A stretch of 64,000 nt of DNA from Lottia gigantea (Eukaryota > Mollusca > Gastropoda > Lottiidae). The position numbers and the translations under genes were made by a program. The DNA is taken from positions 1,627,213-1,691,212 of the forward strand of contig NW_008709614.1 in the NCBI RefSeq assembly GCF_000327385.1, given 5' to 3'. Numbering within the stretch: the stretch's first letter is position 1; every line of letters starts with the position of its first letter. A model generated the notes under the pieces. That model saw only the letters and a program-made list of their open reading frames with translations, did no database searches and was not told where the DNA came from. Positions 1-16,000 of this stretch are shown here, in pieces.

Positions 1-1396
1 GTGCCATTGTAATATTATTAAAAGTATCCAAGAAGTTACACTGTTGGTTTATTTTCTAGTTGGAAGGGCAGGAAATGAGAATAACTGTCTTTTCATCAGA
101 TGTTNTGAGCTGATATATCAACAATGTTTAATCATTAATATAACACATAGACATGGTTATCCTCACAATGACATGTTATTATGAACTATTATCTTGACAT
201 CAATAGGCACATTTCTTGTATCAAATTTGTGATTTTATTAGTCTATAAGAAACATTGACAGACTGCAAATAACAATATTTTTTGATTTACAGAAGAAAAG
301 TGCCTAATGATGTCAAGGTATTCGACACATTTGTCATACCCTGACATTGTAAAGATGTAAATGTAAACTGTCATAAACATAAAAGGGAATAAATATTATA
401 ATTGATGTATAAGATTTCTTAACAGAATAATTATTACACATATTGACATGTTATATACAGGCTAAAACATATTATTGGACTTACGGAACATTTTAACAAC
501 AACGTGAAATTATTATCAAATGGAATCACTTAGTAAAAGATTAATGAAGGCAATAATGCACATTTGGGTGAAAATTAAAAATACACATGATCAGTCAATT
601 TACTTTAAGGTAGTTTAAATAGAAATGAACACAATAATAGTAGTTTCAATTTCAAAATAAACTGCATTATTTCATGTTCAATATATTTCACTGCTGGAAA
701 CAGATATTGTAATAATCAATTCTAACAATACTGCAAAAAATATAACTGCTAAAGAGCCTTTACTTTCCACACACATGTGATGTTTGACTGTTGTAAGTGA
801 AGAATTCACCTTAGAATTAATCATTAATCATAATAGTTGCACTAAGAACCACAACACTTGATGTTGGTTTAAAAGATTCACAACAAAACTAATCAAACAT
901 TTGACATTACATCATAATAAGTACAATTACTATACATAATAAAAACAATAAAATATTGAAACTTAGAGAAGACAATTTTGACGAAAGGAATAAAAGGAAC
1001 AACCTTCAGTATTTCATAGTGGTTCATATATTTGAAGAGCAGGAGATAAAGCTCAACTCAATCAATTTTCAGAAGTATGATGCTTTTTGTTCATCTATCA
1101 CAAACAGAAACTTGATGACAGTTGCAAGAGCATTAAGTCATCATCAATTGCAGCATATATATCTGCATGTAATAATGCCAGCATCATTTATACTTAGTAA
1201 GTACATTTATATTTGATTATTATCAGTTTCGATGTCAGATATTAATTCAGACAAAAAACTTGATCTTGAGCACCTTAAGATGATTAATGATTTAATGACT
1301 ACTTCCCTATAAAGATATCCTGATAATATATTTCAAAGCATTTGTTATGGAACATAATATTGTATAATGGAATATTGCTTTCAATAAATGTGGCTT
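1..1396. other. AT-rich flank downstream of LZIC
   Basis: No exon could be supported here on either strand. The stretch probably holds the 3' UTR of LZIC, which is transcribed leftwards, and then intergenic DNA. I found no clear AATAAA on the minus strand close to the LZIC stop. There is a single ambiguous base at 105. The short open frames are AT-rich, lack splice context and look like noise. Confidence 0.5.
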
Positions 1397-4480
<3,084 letters not shown>

Positions 4481-4529
4481 ATCTTCAGAAAGCGATCCCC
4501 GGTCCCGGAAGTCAGACCTCTGTCAATCA

Positions 4530-4740
4530 ATTTATTCCCATTTCGCCTCCAAATTATTCCCATTTCGCCTTCCCCATTAGGCATATGTCCCTTCTCAATT
4601 TGACCTTTTTTTATTTTTCCCCTTTTCCATTTCGCCCTTTTTTCTATTTTTTCCCTGTCACGTTCTACCCCCTTCCCATTTTGCCCATTATTCCCACTTC
4701 GCCCATTATTCCCACTTCGCCTCTTCCCCAGCTGCCCAGT
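4530..4740. repeat. Low-complexity TTATTCCCATTTCGCC repeat
   Basis: Imperfect tandem copies of ATTATTCCCAYTTCGCCY are interspersed with pyrimidine-rich text. On the minus strand they read as GGGCGAAGTGGGAATAAT, which opens a Lys/Gly/Asn-rich frame (4357-4800) that I treat as a by-product. The block lies just upstream of the proposed LZIC first exon and is locally GC-richer than its surroundings. Confidence 0.6.
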
Positions 4741-4956
4741 ACTGCCCGGTAATATACGCACAGGACTCGAATTCAACCAGGTTGAAAAATCCGAAGGCAT
4801 TTATCGACATATGCCTGGGAATTGGGAAGGGGCGATGTGGGAAGACATGCTACAGCAAATGACAAAAATATTTAATAGCTATATCGACGTGTTCAAGAGA
4901 GATGGAGTTGTATTTCCAGCAAGGTTCAACTATTAACATAACTGACCTGAGTAAAC

Positions 4957-5021
4957 TTTATTTTACATCAGATTGAATTATTGATACAGACAACACGGCG
5001 AACAGATACACGACATTTATT
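4957..5021 (-). terminator. Candidate poly(A) signals of the PLAC8-family gene
   Basis: There are two AATAAA hexamers on the minus strand, at 5016-5021 and 4957-4962, about 370-430 nt beyond the stop at 5387. A 3' UTR of this size would include the open stretch at 5066-5257. Which signal is used cannot be read from sequence. Confidence 0.45.
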
Positions 5022-5386
5022 ACTACACAAAAATAATAGGTTACAGTGTGACAATAATGATGAATTTAATGGGTTGTTTTTTTCTCCAAGTCTGCTGAAT
5101 GAGCATGGAGAAATATCGTAAGCAATTTGAAAAAATCTGTATAAAGCTCCATATAATCCTGGCCCATTCTTGAATACTTCTTTACCACTTTTCCGTGATC
5201 CGTTTCCAGTACTATTTTAGTACTATTATTATTGTGAAACGGACAAGCAAGAAGCACTAGTTTGGGTTAACAGTTAACTGGTAGCGAGTTATAACTTTTC
5301 ATCTACCAACCAACTATGACCAGATGGTGGTAGACTAACCAACCAGGAAGCAGTATAGGCTTTAGCACAGGTAATCGAATTAATAG

Positions 5387-7630
5387 TTACATTCCTATAT
5401 CATCCAGTTCACGACTCATCTGACAAATTGAGCAAGGTTCACAGCATAATGTAGCAAAAAAATCTTTTATTAAATTTCCCTGAAATGAATCAAGATTGCT
5501 ATTGTGGATCACTTCAAAACTGGAATATCATGCTTTTAATTTCAGCGATTCCGATAAAACAACCTTGAAATGATATCAAATGCCTAATGTCTCTAGGATA
5601 TGGTATCAAGTTACATCTATGAGCTCCAGAGCAAAGCCCTCTAATATTAGGCATGAGTGTCTATCGCGTTTCCTGTAGATATACTTGAAATTTATTTACT
5701 ATATATATATAACACTCTTCTGAATGAACATCTTAAAATGTTTGCAGTTTAATCAAAACAAAATCATTCTTACAACATTAATTTCCATTCAATATCCCAT
5801 AACTTTTTGTCAATTCCCATATGGTAAGAATGCCTCGATAAACATACCTTCAAACTGAAAAGGGTTCTCACTTTAACTCTTAAACCAAAAGCTGTACATG
5901 GTAATAAGGCCATAAACGGTGTTTCACCCAGTCTAGTGGCCAAGGTATATCTTAGATATGGCCAACAACAACACTGAAAACAACCTGGAAAGACACATGT
6001 ACATGTAAAGTGAGATAATTATGTTCTTTAGTGGATTATTTGAAGAAAAAATGACAACAATTTTTGTTCATATATATCAGAGTTATTCCAGTCTAAACCC
6101 ACACTAAAAATCACTCGTTGAAACCTGTAAATAGGAATTTTAGGTTGTAACATTGCGGTTAAGCAATGTTACGAAAGCACAGGCACAGGCATGTAGGCGT
6201 AACCTCTAGTGATAGAGCAATGTTTGTGAAGTTATCAAGTGAAAATAGCGTTAGAGTCGACTGGAAGGCCTGTCATTTAAGCAATGTCAAGCTATTATAA
6301 ACATCGTCATATACATTGACTTCAATAGCCATTTCTTGTATAACGGAATGCAGCGATTTGATTGGATTGTACGCCAGTGAATACAGCCAATCGAAGCCCC
6401 GACACTACTTACAATTTCGTCTATCATCTTTACCGCAATCGTATAATCCTGTTGACCATTCTCTTTCACAATGAGCATCATCAAATGGCATGTTCAGAGT
6501 AACCCTTGATAATTTCTTGGGTCTCGTTGGCTGATTGATAACTACAGAATTGTCTTCTTTATCTGGAAGCTTCTTATCTATGTTTGATTTAAGTTTGATC
6601 TCTTCAAAATTCTCATTGCGAGGTATATATTTATCTTCTGCAATATAAAAATATTAGGTTTATTTCATGGTCAACAGGACTGGATGTTACCGTAAAGTAA
6701 GCTTGTATGAAGCCATGAAGCCACTTGTTACCCCACCCTTTCGTCGGGGGACAATTAATACGAAAACATTGTCTTCAACAGGCTCGTTGAAGAGAGATCA
6801 TCTCATTGATGTAAATTTCGTGGTGTTTTTAATAGGCTATTAGTCAGAATGTGGGATTTTTCTAATGTATTAGTTTGGTATTTTGGCACAGATATTTTTT
6901 GGAATGAACATGGAAACAACTAAGAGAGATGACGAGTAGGCCTATATTTGACATACGGTACACTATTGGTGTTTGTAGTAGGGGAATCATAAAACACTTG
7001 TGATAAAGGTCAATTGTAATAGGCCCACAGGCAATTGATGCCATAATTATATCATTTGTGGCTATTTACAGAAAAACACTAATATCTGTTTAAAGTTGTC
7101 GATTACAAACTGCAAGGTCCTTTTGACATTATAAATTCATATCCAGCCTTCAATGAAAGCTTCCCAGGATAGAACACCATCTTATGTCTTTATCATTTAA
7201 TAAGTCATTACAAAGCGGATCTTCAAAATTTGATAATAGTTCTAAACTTTGATGAGTCAAACTCCAGAAAATATGAATACGACTTATGTAGACACACATG
7301 TATTCTATCATTTACAAAATTGATGAACTGCATAGCCAACAGGCACCAATTTGAAGTAAGCCATGTTTATTTTGTCTACTAATGAAATGTGGGTATCTGT
7401 TTATTTTTATGTTAACCGAAGATGTCTTAACCATTTTAACATGCACTAAACAGATGGAGAAAGAAATATTTAGCAACGTTTGTTATCTCTTCTCAAACTG
7501 TTTTCATACACAACAAACAACCTGGGGTTTAAGGACTACTCTATACTTGAATGTATTTCTATTTGCAACACTTCCCACGTTCTATTCTACGGCAGAACTA
7601 ATATGCACAATTTAAATACTTACCAGTCAT
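5387..7630 (-). CDS. PLAC8/cornifelin-family cysteine-rich protein
   Basis: There are four coding exons: 7624-7630 (only ATG ACT G), 6413-6637, 5848-5984 and 5387-5479, giving 153 residues. The N-terminal half (1-60) is charged and unlike the family core. The PLAC8 domain follows: EWSTGLYDC at about 63-71, a cysteine block RRNCCFQCCCWPYLRYTLA at about 75-93, and the terminal signature CCEPCSICQMSREL at about 135-148, which closely matches the family's CxxCQxxREL ending. PLAC8 proteins are small cysteine-rich proteins. Various members are linked to fat-cell differentiation, cell size in plants and metal transport, so no specific function is claimed. The first exon is very short, and an acceptor (ATTACAG|AAAAAGCC) just before the ATG implies a non-coding exon upstream. 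The same strand is used by LZIC on its left. The family call is secure, the orthologue is not. Confidence 0.9.
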
Positions 7631-9961
7631 TATGGCTTTTTCTGTAATGTTCAGTTTATAATCCACATTCTTAAATACTCTATAAAACGTTGTAATATAT
7701 GATTCTGGTTGTTATTATTTTTTTAAGAAGCACACGTTGGAGACTGGATTAGAATTTCCATATACAAAGCAACGTTGGAGGGATTATGGTTTACTGCAAG
7801 GCATAAAATGTATATAATTTTCGACACTGAAATTCACGTACAAGAGGCACGGTTCAAATATGATTAGGATTCCAGATTCCACGAAGACTGTTAACCCCAA
7901 CTATACTGTTGCTCTATTCTTTAAACCAAGATAAATTTCAAATTCCTGCTATTGGGGTTCCAGTTGTTTTATGATATTTCAAAAGTTTTGCATTCAGTGA
8001 TGATTAATCCCTACTTTGAGTACAATTTGAGATGATGAAAATTACTACTGGTATATATTTATAGGCAACATATTCCACTCAACGTGTAGTGTAATCAAAT
8101 GATTCAATTTTCTTATCTTAAAACACGCCGGCTCAAATCATACATCCATACGTTGATAAATATTCTACACCTCCAGATACATTAATAGCACAATATTTAT
8201 GAAAGTTATTAAAACATACCATCAGTAAAGTACTTATCTACTGTTAGATATCACTGTATGAAGCGTGTTATATGGCTAATATAGCCCACTTACAACTGTG
8301 GAATAACACTGATATTCACCAGTATTTCTCTTTATATACACCAGATAACTGCTTAAATATAATCAACTTAATTCCAATAGCTAAAGTTCACGCCATCGTA
8401 TTTCTGCCGTGATAAATTTCAAGATTGGGTATGTCTGTTATATTCCTGTTACTGTGAATTCTGCTGGTGCCAAGATAATGGTAAATATTCTTAATACCGA
8501 CCTACATATTCTAGTTTATTTCGTCTCGTGTCAAATTTCAGAATTCAGGAAATACGTTACCCTGACTACTGATTTTACATAATATCAAATTTCGTTCATT
8601 CTCAACCCCCACCGTGAAAATGTCAGTTGTCAAAAATACCACTGTAGACACATCACAAAGGAATTGGAAGCGCCACTCGAATAGTTAACATTAAGGCAAC
8701 TGTTTGAGCTTACATCACAGCTATCCCCCTTTCTTCTTTGCATTTCAATTGGGCCCGTATGTCAATCAATTTTAACTCCTGTATGTTGCACAATTTGTAA
8801 TTTGTGTCTTTATGACACGAGACACTGATGTTATTTCACTGGACTCCCAGGCCAGGTGAGAAAATGTTAATAGATGCCGTTGTTCCTGATATTACTTCAA
8901 TCAGACTTCTGTTTACAGTATTTCGTTATCGCGAGAGTGGTTAGAGTTTTTAAATATTATTTTGTGAAAAATATAAAATACCAAAAATGTACAATATTCT
9001 ACTGGACCTTGATCTGATTTTTAATTCATTTTCTAAATTTCACTCGTATGGATATCATTTAATATGGATAAATGCTTTAAGTCATTTCTGTATATATCAC
9101 ATGAAGGTATTTCCAACAAATGAGCTTTCCAGATTGACTTGAAGTATTTATTGAGCTTAACACAAAGCTTGGTTACATTATAAAAAAACAACCATCTGCG
9201 GAAGTTTGGAAAATCCCAATAAAACAGGGCTTTTCTGAATCTAATCCAGCTGATAACTGTCAAATATTATATATCAGAGGCTGGAATAGAGGCAGATGTT
9301 TCAGACTATGCCGTGTCAGCCTTTCGACTCAATGGGTCTGAGAGGGTTCTCCTAATAACATTGGAGAAATTGAATTGAAATTCTAGAGATTTGCTTGGGA
9401 CAAGTTTGAAGATGACACTTTTTCAATGAGGGTTTATTAGTTACTTCACTGTATTTCATTTTTCTTTTTCTCTAATTGCTGAATTGTGACTATGTTTTCT
9501 AGCCTGGCAAGCTATCTCTTTTTTCAGTGACACCGAAAACAATTTTCATCAATATATTATTTTTATTGCATAACAGTAGAAATATATCACAGTTTTTAAA
9601 GACAAAATTCACAATCAAACAATATCATTACTCAAAAGTAATAAACCTTTTAGAGAACTTACATATACACACATTTTGATTTCAAAATCTGGTTAAAAAT
9701 AACAAAGATTATAATTATTCATAATAATCACGTTTTTGATTAAAAACAAGAAATTGCACTTGAAAGACAATTGCATAAATGAAAAAAATTTAGTAATAGA
9801 AATATAAACCCTACATCAGTAACATGTTAAATTAAAGTTGCAATAAATTTAGAATCAGAATGATATAAGTGTGCCTAATACCAGCAAAAAAAAACCATAC
9901 AATAAGTGAAACCAAACTGAATACTTTATAGATTTGCAATATTCATTTACTCCAGTGAATA
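7631..9961. other. Intergenic and 5' region, no supported gene
   Basis: This stretch lies between the PLAC8-family start and the 3' end of the giant EF-hand gene. It must contain the promoter and non-coding first exon of the PLAC8-family gene, but I cannot locate them. Around 9500-9520 it contains CCTGGCAAGCTATCT, the terminal text of the TACGCCCACA repeat family that also ends at about 57750. The frame at 9033-9263 has no recognisable domain. Confidence 0.5.
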
Positions 9962-9967
9962 TTTATT
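9962..9967 (-). terminator. Poly(A) signal of the giant EF-hand gene
   Basis: There is an AATAAA on the minus strand 72 nt beyond the TAA stop at 10039-10041, a typical distance for a short 3' UTR. Confidence 0.55.
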
Positions 9968-10038
9968 CCATTAATTTTTTTTATTTTGGTTAATATTTAC
10001 CATTGGAGATGTTACTATTTTCTTGAAATATAATAAAC

Positions 10039-13000
10039 TTATGTTCTATCAGATGATTTACTTCTACCACTTTTCTCTACTTTAATTTGACTTTTGTCTG
10101 TCCCATTCTGAAATGAGAGAATTAAAATAGTTTGTCAATAGAGGGACGATAAACATCAAAATTCAACTGTTGGGAGTAAGATAATATTTGTTGGTAACAT
10201 GATATTTCAATATAACTCACCTTTTGTTCTAAAATAGTTTTTTGTCTCTCTCCTAAATTGACTAATGCTGCAGCTTGTTCATTTTGATTTCTCTTTGCAG
10301 CCAGACGTTTCTGAAGCTAAAAATTCAAATTTATCTTTAATATACATGTCAAATTTAAATCAGAACAAATTATGACCAACAGCCCTTTTTGATATAAGCC
10401 ATAAGTTTTCACAAAAATATATATGCTTATCAATTGTTACTCTAGTATTTCATTCACTAGAAAATCAACTGTTCATCAGGAATAAACTGTTCATCAGGAA
10501 TAATACCAGACGAAATGGGCTGAAAAAAGAACAAAACAAAAGCTGAATATCTCAGCTCACACTAAGAACACAATATATAAGACTACATTATAATGTGGGC
10601 GTATAAAAAGAGATGCCTACATTTTCTTCCTGTTGTTTTTGTTGATCTGTTATTTTAGATTGAAGGTTTTGTTGTTGTCGTACAATCTGAGAAAACATAG
10701 CTTGTTTCTGACCATCACTAACTTCAATATCTAGAGCTGTTTTTTCTCGTTTTAATAAAGAAGATTTCTGAAATACATATCAAGTTGTTTTTTGTAACTG
10801 CAAATAATAAAACTACTCTTGACTAGGATGTGTCTAAAGAATAATCAAACCATGTCAATTCAAGTGTGCTTCATCATAATTAGACTTCAGACATAATATA
10901 TATCTTTACCTTAGCATCCACTGATTTGGACCTGGGATTTTTTTCCTTCTCTTTTTCTTCTGCATCTTTTTTACCTTCTCGTATAATAGATAATCTGTCT
11001 TGTAGCTAAAAAAAAAAGGACCTCCTTCACAATTAATAGTTCTGGTATAAACTCTCTTATAGAAGCACTGGCCTAGGTCACAAGTAGGGACTGTCGATTT
11101 TAGCATTGGAATACATCAATTTGATAGGAAATTACCTACTTCTGGAGAGATTCTGATAATATAAACTGATCATTGACAAAATCCCAGTTGCTTGCTGTTA
11201 TCCTACTTTCTACCAAAATATGGGATCTGATCTTAGAACACAAACATCCAGTTGATCTAAATTTTTAGTAGTCAAGTAGGAAATGCCAATATCGACTAAT
11301 GAATGATTCTTCATGTCATAAAAAACTGATTGATACCTAAATAATTTTTGTCATTTGGAGATTAAATTGCGATTTTCATTAGAGAATTTCTGGTAGGGGA
11401 ATAAGGTAACAAAGAAATTCAATATACTTTTCCTATTATAAAGAAAGCATCAGTTTAGAAAGATAGAAGACTTATATAAATTTCTGTTGGAAAATTAAAT
11501 AGTCACATGATATATCAGACAATATTTTGTAACTGGCTTTATGTTCAGCTTTGTGATACTGAAACACTTTTGTGCTAAAGGAATTGTATGTCAAATCGTG
11601 TTTATCTACAATGCCTACCACACTAGTTTTTCTACGTAAGGTAACTCCACCAGTTTTCATAGCTTTAGCTCTCATTTCAGCCATGTTAACTAACTCTTTT
11701 TCTTCCATTTCCTTCATCTCTTTCTTTTCTTTAGCATGTTTCTTAGCAGCTTGCTTTTCACGAATTTCTAACATTTTCCTTTCATATTTCTCTTTTATAC
11801 CCTACAAAAAGCACAAACATATTTGAAAACAATTCACAACAAAGTATCCTTTTCTGCCTATATGTTTCATTAAGGAAATCGGTCATCAAGGCAGTGGCTT
11901 GGATTTTAACATATACATTTATATATACACAGAAATTACTGTTTTTCTACATTTGTTTCTTATACAAATTCAAGGTTTGCTTGGGGAACAGAGTCTTGGA
12001 AAAATTTATTAGTGCAGGTAGATCTTGCTTTTGGAAGTTCATTCAAAATTTACTTTTAAGAGATTGAGACTTTAGATTGTTTAGTAACATTATACCTGTT
12101 TTTTACTCTCATATTTTTCTTTTAACTCAGAAATCTTAGGCTCAGGATCTTCTCCAGAATTTAAAGCTACAAAATAAACAAAATATGTAACTTTTATTTT
12201 TTAGCCTAAATTCTATTAAATGATGTATTACAGTATTGATCTATGTTTATAGATATCAGATTTTTCTCACATGAAAACTGACATAATCTCTTTTGAAAAG
12301 TTAAATTGTGTTATGAGATCTCTTTTGAGAAATGTTTATTTAAAAATTGCAGCAAATATTGTTTTAATTAAACAACATTGTAATATCTATAAATAGAGCA
12401 AATCATTGCCTTAATATTTTGTAAAGACAAGACCTAATATCATTAATTTTTTCAAAACACACAGAAACCTCAACCACCAGTCATGCCATTTTGTAGTAGA
12501 AAATATTATGCTTATATTACCAGACTTCATCTAATATAAAAAGTAACAATCAATATACAGAGTAACATTTCAAAGTGCAAATGATATTAGATGTCACAAT
12601 CCTGAGATATACCAATAATACAAATAAGCATCTATTAGATATTAAGTTGGTATTTAAAAAACACTGTCTAGATGATAAAAATAACAAAGTTCATTTATTC
12701 CATTTTGAGTGGTTAGTCAGAAATCACTTGTGCAAAAATATCATTCATAAAACCCACAACCAAAATAATAATACCATGCATATCAATCAAATATATACTT
12801 TCGTTTACCTTCTACAGCTTAAATAAATAATCATTCATTATTGAAACAAAGTGTTGACTTGAGTCTTAAATATAATTCCTTCAAAAAATATCTCAAAACT
12901 AAGAATTTCTTTTCCTATTTCTATAGATGTATTTTCTATATATGGCAGTGTCTCAAGAAAAAACAACTCATCTTTTAATGTTAAAACGCTGATAATTCTG

Positions 13001-16000
13001 GACACACATGGAATTGAAGACTCAAATTTCAATGGTGAGCTGTGAACACTATTACTGATTGGCTTAACTAAAAAAAATCCTGTTTCTTAGATTAAGGTAT
13101 TATTGGTCAAACAAATGGTGCAAGTATCCATCCCAAAAGCTGATCAGAAAAGAACAATTTTCTAAGCCGTAGCTAAATATTACTCCTAATCATCTGACAT
13201 AATTTACCTTGTAAATTGAAAACTACAGAACAGCAGCTTTATCAATATTCGAAAATTTTAGAAATAATTCCTAAAAGCTATATTTTGATAATATAACTAC
13301 AAAGCTAGTTTTGTGACAATTGGTTGACAAATAAGCGGTTTTTTTTATATTTTGGGACAAGAGTAATAATCGTCAATTTAGAAAAACACGTATTTGTCGC
13401 AAGGTATATTTTTGTTTATATCCAAGAAACTAGTTGAAATTAAGATAGTTATGGCAGTTTAATCAAGTTGGGACAAGTGCAAAATCTCTGTCTTTACTAA
13501 TCAGAATATGCTCAAATTAAAATCTGACCTATATCTAACGAAAGATGCGTAAAAAAGCGGTAGTTTTTTTGTGGGTGAAATGTGAAAAGATGGAAAGACA
13601 TTGGTTCCAATAACATATATATATACATCATAAACTATTGTTATATAGAGAGATGTGGGGTGGGAAAAGGCAGTTGTCATTAAATTGCAACAATATGTGT
13701 AATATTATACATTAAATATATGTAAATAGATCAATTGGCAGTGCATAAAAATACATTCAGCGGTGCAGCATCAAAGCAACTTAATTTATTACAACATCTA
13801 AAATATAGTCATATCTAGCAAGAAACCTACAGGTTGAATGTAATAATGGAGAAGCAGGCTCTATATCTACAGAAATAAATTGAAATGTTTATATAAATAT
13901 AGGTCCATATCATGGACTAAATAATATCACTTAAAATTTGCATTTTTTTTTTAAATTCTAAAAGGACATGATTTGAGTCCTTACATGAAAACTATGAAAA
14001 AAGGTTTTCAGTCAAACAGTGTAGATAAATTTCAAATAAGATGCAATGCAGAAGTTTTTCAAGAGCAGAGAGGAACATAATGGCTTTAAACAGAGAGGAT
14101 TATCGTATGTAGTATAGGAGATATGGGTTAAGCAGATGAAATTGAAAGAAATCTTAAGATATTTAATCACATTTAAAGCATTTTTCTACTGTTAAAATCT
14201 AGATTTACTTAGGTAAAGACAAAAATTTGTTCATGGAGTTTAGCCAGGTAACTACAGAAATTAATTAAATAACAGGAACCGATTCATACCTTTTTCTGTA
14301 ATTTCTTGTTTTTGTTTTTCAAATTCTTCTTCTAATTTCTTAGTTTCATTAGTGATGTCAGGTAAAAGTTCAAGGTCATCTGATGATAAGGTCAAGGTAA
14401 ATATGACAACTGAAAGATTTTTGTACCAACCCTCACGTTGCCCTACTTTCTGAACACCACAAATATTCTCTAACATTTCATCATCCTGAAGTAACAGACG
14501 TCACATCATAAATATTGAACATAATTCTTGATCTGTGATAACATGGAGATCATTCTGTATTTTGAATATATCAGATGGCCCAGAAAAAAAAATAACACGA
14601 ACTGAAGGACAGAAATAGGGAGAAGTGGAATGAAATACCTCAACGGAATCTAGAAAACAACTTAGAAAACGACTTTGTATTTGAAAAGAGTGTGTCGGCA
14701 GTTTGTTTGTGCCAAAAATGGTGTCCACATTGACCATTTGTTCAATGTTCTCTTTAATTATGAGGTCAAACTATTATGATCTTAAAGTTGATATTTTATG
14801 AGTGATTCTGAAATGAAAAGTACCACATGTGTTTTCTGCGACACCCAATACATGTAATAAAATACCATTGATATATACTTTTAAATCAACAAGTTAAATT
14901 TTCCTACCTTTTCAACAATAATATTCCTAAGAACACTTGATTCATTATCTTGTCTTTCTTGTAAATCAGCTAATAATGAAACAGACAGCTCTTTATGTAT
15001 TACCTCTTCATTTATTTCTATGCCATTTTCTTTCAACATTCTTAATTCCACTAGAAAAATTAGATACAAATTTGTCAATCAATTATCATCATCATTTGGC
15101 TTGGTTCTGTTGATGAAAGATTGAATTCTAAGCCTTTAAGAATATTTCATTTCATCATGCCATTCTATAGAAAAAAAATAAGTAGTTGTCTGGAGGTGGT
15201 TAAATGGCATTTACAAAATACAGAACACATTTTTCTAAATTGAAATAATATAGTACCAGTACCTTCAATTCTGTAAACAATAGCATCCATATAAAGCTGG
15301 AACTGTAATGATCTACGTTTTGATACACCAACATAATAGGTCTGTTGTTCAGATTCAGTTAGTGCATTTAAATTAACAGTTAATGCTGTTTGTTGGGCGT
15401 CACTTTGTATTTTGATTTGATCATTTTGAAGTTTGGTTAGAATATCTTTTAATTCCTGTAATAAAATACATTAAAAAAGTGAAATAAAGGGGTTAAAAAC
15501 AAAAACTAAAAAAACAAATGATGATCCATACCACTTGCTAATCTTCAAAAACATGTTTATTTTTACCAACTATACAAATTTCAAGATAATATCTAATAGT
15601 CTCATCAAACTGTGTTTGTTTCTTAATGTTATAAATAAGTTTCTACCTTTTCAGACATGTTTTTAGCTTTTTCCTGTAGCTCTGTTTGTTGTTGAGCTAA
15701 TTGTAGTAGCTTAACAAATATTTCACGTTCATATTGATGATGTTCATATAGATTTTCCATTACTCTTTCTTTTATCTCTACAAATAATATAATTACAATA
15801 TCATTACTTTGTACTTTGATAATATATCATGTTATATTAAAATATCTGTTTTTAGCCAAGAGTGATTTTAAGTTATTTGTTCAAAAGAAGAATCTATAGA
15901 AAGATACTAAGTAAAAAAAGAGCAGTTCTTACTTCAATGGCTATCATAATAAAAAAAAAATGAAGAATTATAATCACTTACTTTTCTGTTTTTTGGGAGT

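Noticed and set aside
9033-9263. 76-residue frame MTVISWIRFRKALFYWDF...
   Set aside because: It shows no recognisable domain, no splice sites and no conserved context. It is possibly part of an old repeat.
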